The translations under genes were made by a program, and so were the position numbers. Below, one piece after another: positions 58,943 to 64,000 of a stretch of 64,000 nt of DNA; position 1 is the first letter of the stretch, and each line of letters begins with the position of its first letter. The DNA lies in the NCBI GenBank assembly GCA_015178975.1, contig WHVD01000022.1:124001-188000 (forward strand), read 5' to 3'. Source of the DNA: Hysterangium stoloniferum. Taxonomy: Eukaryota > Basidiomycota > Agaricomycetes > Hysterangiales > Hysterangiaceae. The notes beneath the pieces are model-generated. The model did not search any database, was not told the origin of the DNA, and saw only the letters and a program-made list of their open reading frames with translations.

Positions 58943-61611
58943 CTATTCATCACCTTGTGAATCTACACGGCGGTATTCTCCCCGACGGGGACTTTCAACA
59001 CGTCCAATTAATTTATCGAACCAACTTTGAGAGGTTCGAAGTGGCCCTTGTGAGTTGGGTGGAGAGATGGTGCGGTGATTCCTAAGAGAAGATCCTCCGC
59101 TGCGAACCAATGAAGCCCTTTCTGACTCTTCGTCGCTTGCACTCTCTGAGTCCATTAGTTCATATATATTTGACAACATCGACTTGATTAAAATGTTACC
59201 TTCGCCGAATACGCGGTCCATTTCTTCCAAAGGAATGCCTTTGGTTTCTGGATACACTACGAAAATAATCAGTATAAATGGTAATTACCCAATATCGAAC
59301 ATACAAAAGTAAACTATTAACGAGTACAATTAGCAAATGTCCAATTCTTCGAGTATGATATAACAGACCTAGGATAAAACTACATGCACAAAAAAAGCCA
59401 TGCATAGGATACAACCTCCATTTGATTGTACTTTGTAACGTTGGAGTAACTTGCCCCACAAGCCAATTGAATAACCAATTCTGTACGAATAAATTATACT
59501 TGTTGACCGTATATTAATGAATACTCACGGTCGCCGTAGACAATGAAACACCCTTCGCACGATGAGCGAGTGGCATGATCTATAAGAAGCGAACATTAGG
59601 AACCAATGTGAATTAAAACAGGAAAGGCACGTACCTCAGGAGGATATAACCATGGCAAAGGTCCCCAGCTGGATAATACAACAGAGGTTTTAATTTATGT
59701 AGCAACTTCACAACATTTCCACATACCTGTAACCAAATGCAGCATTGAAAATAACGACACAAATTACCACAGCATTAGGTGTCGCGGGTACATCAAGGTT
59801 CATCCAATATCCAGTTGCAACAAGAGCAATGCCCATCTGTGTATACATTGTCAAAATCGCGGAAAGAAAACGATGGCTAGAACATACAATGACTGCCCCA
59901 GAAAGCAAGATTACACGTCGACCCCATCGATCTACAAGGAACCACCTAGAAAAGAATAAAGATCAAATTTCAAGCAATTCAAGGAGTTTTACCGTACGTG
60001 GGTATAGTGCTGGCAATGTAGATCAAGGCATTGATGCCCGTCATTAATAATGCGTTGCGGCCCACCCACCCAGCCTCTGTAAGTTGACTATTAGCTATTG
60101 TAAATGAGCGATAAGAACCATTAATTCGTACGTTCGAAAACCAGAGCTAATGGCATAATGTCAACATTTGAAGACAGTATTGAATTTTTAAAATCTCACG
60201 GGCATAATATGATATGACTGCCGATAAAAAGACATTGAATTTAGGACCGAATCGATGTTATTATGTACTCACCATTAATACCGTTCTAAAGTATTCGTAT
60301 GAGATAAATACAGCGCAATAAATAAATAAGTAAATGCTTGCCAGTTGAGCGAATGCCTGAGACGACATTGCGATAAGTACTCTGTACTTATACCGTCTCC
60401 ACATGGCAGTATAGGACCGGTCACCAGACGTCCTCTAATGTCGAAGATACATTTGGTGGAGCTTACGGGGAAAATTGCATTTAGCTTACCTCCAACTCAA
60501 CGACAGCTCTAATCTCTTGAAACTCTTCCTTGGCTTTCTCATCATCTAGGTTTCCGCCATGCAAGTCTGCAATGACAATCATGCCTTCTTCATCTTTTCC
60601 AGTGTCAATAAGCCACCTAAGAATGACATAAGAAAAAAAGAAATTCAAACAGCACAGAATATGTAATACTAACCGAGGACTTTCTGGCATGAAAAGAGAA
60701 CCAATGGCTAAAATGGTACCGATTACACATTGCATTGAGAGCGGAATACGCCACGCATAATCCGATTCAAGATAGGAGCAGAAATAATCGACCCACTTGA
60801 CCGAAATTATTTCGACGCAGCAACTTAGGATAAACAGACATACCACCGACGATGCGTATCCAAGAATGTTTCCTGTAAACTCCATGCATGCCAAGGCCCC
60901 TCGCTGTCATTACAGTCAGTATGTGGCTCCGCAAGGCTGTGTCAGCTATAGACGCACATGCTCAGCGGGAGATACTTCGCTCTGATATATGGGAACAATG
61001 GTCCTAATTAAATCATGTGGGTCAGTAAGTGGAAATTGAGCGGGTGTGGACGCACGATAGTAAGCCGACTCCAAATCCACTAACGATACGACCTATAACC
61101 ATCATGATATAACCTGTCGTCCAGGTCTGAATGGCACCGCCTACTACAAAGACAGTTGCACCCCAAAACAGTGTCATGCGCCGACCAACTATATCTGCTA
61201 TGCGGCCGGCCGCCAGGGACGTAACTTGTACTTTTAACTCTAGCCTTTAATGAACCATAACCGTGGAGCACGTACTGAAAGCACCAATTTCGAGAACAGA
61301 AACCATAGTACCTACTTCATAAGGCAATGGATTGTGAAAATAGCTCTTGAAGTAGGGATTTGTAATGATACCCGACATGACGCTGTGACATGTATGTTAG
61401 TTGGTGATGTTCAACGAAGAAAAAGGGGTAAGAGATGAGAGTACCCTTGATCATAACCAAACTTGCAGGACAGACGTCAGTTATTGTCTGATATATTCAA
61501 TTCATATTGACCGCTCACGAGAAATACGCCCAAGCTGGCGAAGCATGATATGGCATACAGCAGCTGCTTGCCTACGATCTTATGATGTGTTGAGCCGTGC
61601 AAATCCGACAT
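58943..61611 (-). CDS. MFS sugar transporter
   Basis: Twelve-helix sugar porter of the major facilitator superfamily in the plasma membrane. Start MSDLHGSTHHKIVGKQLLYA. In order: GYDQGVMSGIITNPYF (loop after helix 1), PYEVGTMVSVLEIGAF, GRRMTLFWGA-like segment, MEFTGNILGYAS, WRIPLSMQCVIGTILAI, and MPESPRLVL (PESPR signature). After the central loop: FLVDRWGRRVILLSGA (D-R-GRR), GQVTPTLQSTIKWRLYPM, and YPETKGIPLEEMDRVFGE (PETKG). The C-terminal tail is Ser-rich (ESASDEESERASL) with likely phosphorylation or turnover sites, ending RRVDSQGDE. Many short introns, some separating single helices. Hexose, pentose or disaccharide specificity cannot be told. Divergent from MIM2, starts 213 bp apart. Confidence 0.85.
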
Positions 61612-61824
61612 GGCTCATGGAAACACAAGAAGGGAACGTGATAGGGACTGGTATAATAACAACACTGCTGCTAGAGTGAGCAGACTAAGTGACAGAAAAT
61701 AGTGACAGAAAGCGGAATCGAAACCAAGAAGTCACGGCGTCGGGAAAGAGAAGTCAAGGTAAGCGCTTCTACAACGCACACAGCGTCAAACAAGTTATTT
61801 AAGTGTGCCCAAAGCCTCCCCACA

Positions 61825-62144
61825 ATGAGCTCATTGGCTTCGATGGACTCACTATCGTCTTCCTCGTCATCGGCTACCAGTGATCCAGATGATTATGACG
61901 AAGAATACCGCATCGCGCAACGCGAATGGAATGAAAGTTTAGAGCAATTGCAGACAATTGTTTCTATCGTCCTCTTGCCTTTCATAGGGAAATGGCTAGG
62001 TCGTAGATGGAGCAACTGGCGTGAGCGCGCTTTCGGAGGCATTAAACAGGTTGTAATGTACTGACGACATCCCCAGTCTATTCGCGTTACCTTTCAGTAG
62101 GACTATCCAAAGCATTTTTCTTTGGTAGCGTGGTTGCAAAATAA
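61825..62144 (+). CDS. MIM2: Mitochondrial import protein Mim2
   Basis: Small outer-membrane subunit of the MIM complex, which inserts helical outer-membrane proteins. Exons 61825-62020 and 62077-62144 give 87 residues, the same length as yeast Mim2. Start MSSLASMDSLSSSSSS, then an acidic stretch DPDDYDEEYRIAQREWNESL, the conserved helix QLQTIVSIVLLPFIGKWLGRR, and WSNWLYSRYLSVGLSKAFFF. The second exon is essential: without the intron the frame ends differently (WRERAFGG...). The spliced form restores the Mim2-like W-YSRY-LSVG pattern. An upstream in-frame ATG at 61702 would add 41 basic residues and is unlikely. Its stop is 40 bp from that of the convergent PPR gene. Confidence 0.78.
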
Positions 62145-62184
62145 CTCAATGTCATTCAATCTACATGTCCAATTCTTTATAGAG

Positions 62185-64000
62185 TTATCTTTGCAGCTGC
62201 TTTACAAGATTACCGAGATATTCGTCTGGCTGGTGTCCCGATTCAAACATCTCCCTCAAAACTTCCTTTGCCACGGCCTTTTCATTCCGTCGAACGAGCC
62301 CAGACAGAAGGATAAACCATGTCCGATCGTTAAGACTGATTCCATTCTTCTGCATTTGACCATAATACTTCATCGCGAGTTGTAACCCGTGGGCTTCTGA
62401 ATTCTCCAGAGAAGCCTTGATTAAGTAGTGAAATGTTGCTCTGTTGGGATTGACCCCGTTCTTCTGCATTCGGCGGAATAAATCATCTGAATACATCTTG
62501 ACTTCCGTTGCTGATAAGCTAGGGTCTCGGTGAATACCAGCTAGTAGACCGGTGTAAGTTACCTCATTAGGTCGACACGCTTTGTCACTTTCGTTCTCCA
62601 TTTTTGTTAACAGAGAGATGGCTTTCTGAAAGTTTTCCCTACCACCTTGGCGCACGAGGAAATTAATGATCGCACTATACATTGCAACATTTGGTTGGAT
62701 CCCAGTATCCGCCATGGTTTGCAGTATAGTTATGTGAGCACCATCTTGTCCTGCCTTGTATAGTGCGGACAAGACAGTGGTAAATGAATAATTATCAGCC
62801 TCCACTCCCGCCGGTTTGAGGGCCCGCAGTACGCCCGCTAAGCGATGCATGTCGCCAACGCGTGCATAATATCGAAGGAATATGTTATATGTCACGATAT
62901 CAGGCTGCGGACCAGAGTCCATCAATTCCTTCAGGAGTGCCCTGGCCTTATCTTCCTGCTGATTCGTACACAGTCCATTAATCACAATGTTATAAAGCGG
63001 GAGCATGAGGCGATCGTGAAGCGCTGCTTTGCCTTGGAGAGTTTTCTTCTTAAAGGACGTGAATTGCTCAAAGAGCGAAACTGCTTCTAATGGCCGACGT
63101 GCATAGAAATAAGCGTGAATCATGGAGCCATACGCAAATTCGTCGGGTTCAATGCCCGCACTAAGCATGCGGTTCCATGTGGCCTGAGCTTTGAGGAATT
63201 GTCCTCCGTGATGCCGCGCGTAACCATCCAGAACAGCGAACCACATCTCGGGATGGGGAAGTAGGTTTAGCTCAGTGACTTCTTTCCAGAGGCGATCAAC
63301 GAGGTCTACCCTACTGCACTTGAAAAATGCTTGAATGAAGTAGGTCCAAGTATTGGGAGAAACAAAAGTAACTCCCTGACCATTGGTAGGCTGTTTCACA
63401 GATAAACGACCATCCACCTTCCGACATTCGTCGACGATTCTTCTGTATAAGTTCATGATTGTCCTAAATTGGTTATCTTTCGCGAGGGTTGAGAGGTAGG
63501 AGTGAAGGCTGGCGCTTCGAGAGACCAGTCTGCAAACAACCAACTCTTCAGCCCACAACTGGACCTTTGCTGCTAAAACCGCATCATCTTTAACGTGTTC
63601 GTTACAAAATACTTTAACTTTGTCTTGCGTAAGACGCACGGCCGTAGGCATGGATAATAATCGATCTAGGGCCTTTTGCCAAACATTCTGGGTAGCATAC
63701 GCAGCGACTACGACCATGAATAGGTCGCCCATGCCTGAAATCACGAATTTGGGATCGGTTGGCTCTGGAGCAAGCACAGAACCGCTTATATTCTCTACAT
63801 CTTTGGAAAGGCCTGGAACTTCAGCCTTCGACTCGGTTGTTTTTTCGCAAAGGGAGGAATAGCTGTCAAATAAGGCAGCAACATGGTCGATGTGACATTT
63901 TCGTAAATTGAGAAGCATCAGGGCCTTCAGGCCGAGAATGTGACCTTCAACTGCCGCGAGAATAGCCATTTTTTCAATACCAGGTCGGACGTTGTCAGAG
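62185..64000 (-). CDS. Pentatricopeptide repeat protein, 5' end beyond window
   Basis: PPR protein, likely mitochondrial and acting in organelle RNA processing or translation. No intron is seen in the visible 600 or so residues. The frame stays open to the window edge past the first Met at 63969 (upstream residues SDNVRPGIEK), so the N-terminus with any presequence is missing. Helical-hairpin repeats run through the whole protein: EFAYGSMIHAYFYARRPLEA, PLYNIVINGLCTNQQEDKA, DIVTYNIFLRYYARVGDM, NYSFTTVLSALYKAGQD, NVAMYSAIINFLVRQGG, NEVTYTGLLAGIHRD, NRATFHYLIKASLENSE, NDRTWFILLSGLVRRNE. It ends LGNLVKQLQR. About ten or more repeats of the P-class type; no editing-type C-terminal domain. Confidence 0.85.
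   Translation of the reverse strand, partial: SDNVRPGIEKMAILAAVEGHILGLKALMLLNLRKCHIDHVAALFDSYSSLCEKTTESKAEVPGLSKDVENISGSVLAPEPTDPKFVISGMGDLFMVVVAAYATQNVWQKALDRLLSMPTAVRLTQDKVKVFCNEHVKDDAVLAAKVQLWAEELVVCRLVSRSASLHSYLSTLAKDNQFRTIMNLYRRIVDECRKVDGRLSVKQPTNGQGVTFVSPNTWTYFIQAFFKCSRVDLVDRLWKEVTELNLLPHPEMWFAVLDGYARHHGGQFLKAQATWNRMLSAGIEPDEFAYGSMIHAYFYARRPLEAVSLFEQFTSFKKKTLQGKAALHDRLMLPLYNIVINGLCTNQQEDKARALLKELMDSGPQPDIVTYNIFLRYYARVGDMHRLAGVLRALKPAGVEADNYSFTTVLSALYKAGQDGAHITILQTMADTGIQPNVAMYSAIINFLVRQGGRENFQKAISLLTKMENESDKACRPNEVTYTGLLAGIHRDPSLSATEVKMYSDDLFRRMQKNGVNPNRATFHYLIKASLENSEAHGLQLAMKYYGQMQKNGISLNDRTWFILLSGLVRRNEKAVAKEVLREMFESGHQPDEYLGNLVKQLQR

Noticed and set aside
58534-59085. 183-residue plus-strand frame
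   Set aside because: Overlaps the C-terminal exon of the sugar transporter in antisense and lacks motifs.
207-62144. Idea of a mitochondrial gene cluster (MTM1, UGO1, MIM2)
   Set aside because: The three genes are 20-40 kb apart among unrelated genes; chance is the simplest explanation.

Overview
The window is nuclear DNA of a filamentous basidiomycete, most likely an Agaricomycete. The protein-coding genes are densely packed on both strands. Most are split by many 45-60 bp GT-AG introns. The gene set includes CYP63-like cytochromes P450, a Khd4-like multi-KH protein, Ugo1 and Mim2, which are fungal or basidiomycete hallmarks. I saw no tRNA, rRNA, CRISPR array or bacterial-type operon. All gene models were built by hand from reading frames and splice signals, so inner exon limits are inferences.

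Layout. 0.2-7.7 kb: an Mtm1/SLC25A39-40 carrier, a 132-residue unknown, a rhodanese-type sulfurtransferase (TUM1), an enoyl-CoA hydratase/isomerase and a conserved unknown. 8-15.6 kb: V-ATPase subunit C (VMA5), a multi-KH RNA-binding protein, and eIF4E diverging from it. 17-21.4 kb: two tandem alpha/beta-hydrolase genes in a 2.5 kb-period direct duplication. 22-30.6 kb: UGO1, PRP19, SEC17, NUS1 and a DUF2235 hydrolase, all conserved core genes. 30.9-35.5 kb: one very large uncharacterised membrane protein of about 1,320 residues. 36.8-46.5 kb: a P450 array of two apparently whole genes, one truncated pseudogene made by a recent segmental duplication, and a decayed transposon remnant. 46.8-49.5 kb: RRP36 and PEX16. 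51-64 kb: a rhamnose-dehydrogenase-like SDR, a CorA-like metal transporter, a SNIP1/Pml1 FHA protein, an MFS sugar transporter, the tiny outer-membrane import factor MIM2, and a PPR protein that runs off the right edge.

Functional picture. Most genes are housekeeping: mitochondrial carriers, fusion and import; splicing; vesicle fusion; dolichol synthesis; peroxisome and ribosome biogenesis; translation initiation. Set among them are accessory metabolic loci (hydrolase pair, P450 array, SDR, sugar transporter) flanked by longer, AT-richer, gene-poor spacers. I see no compact secondary-metabolite cluster. The most useful points for follow-up are the giant membrane protein, the young P450 duplication with its transposon remnant, the SMN (not GMN) signature in the CorA-like protein, and unusual gene structures (a GC-AG intron, a 16-nt microexon, an 87-residue spliced gene).
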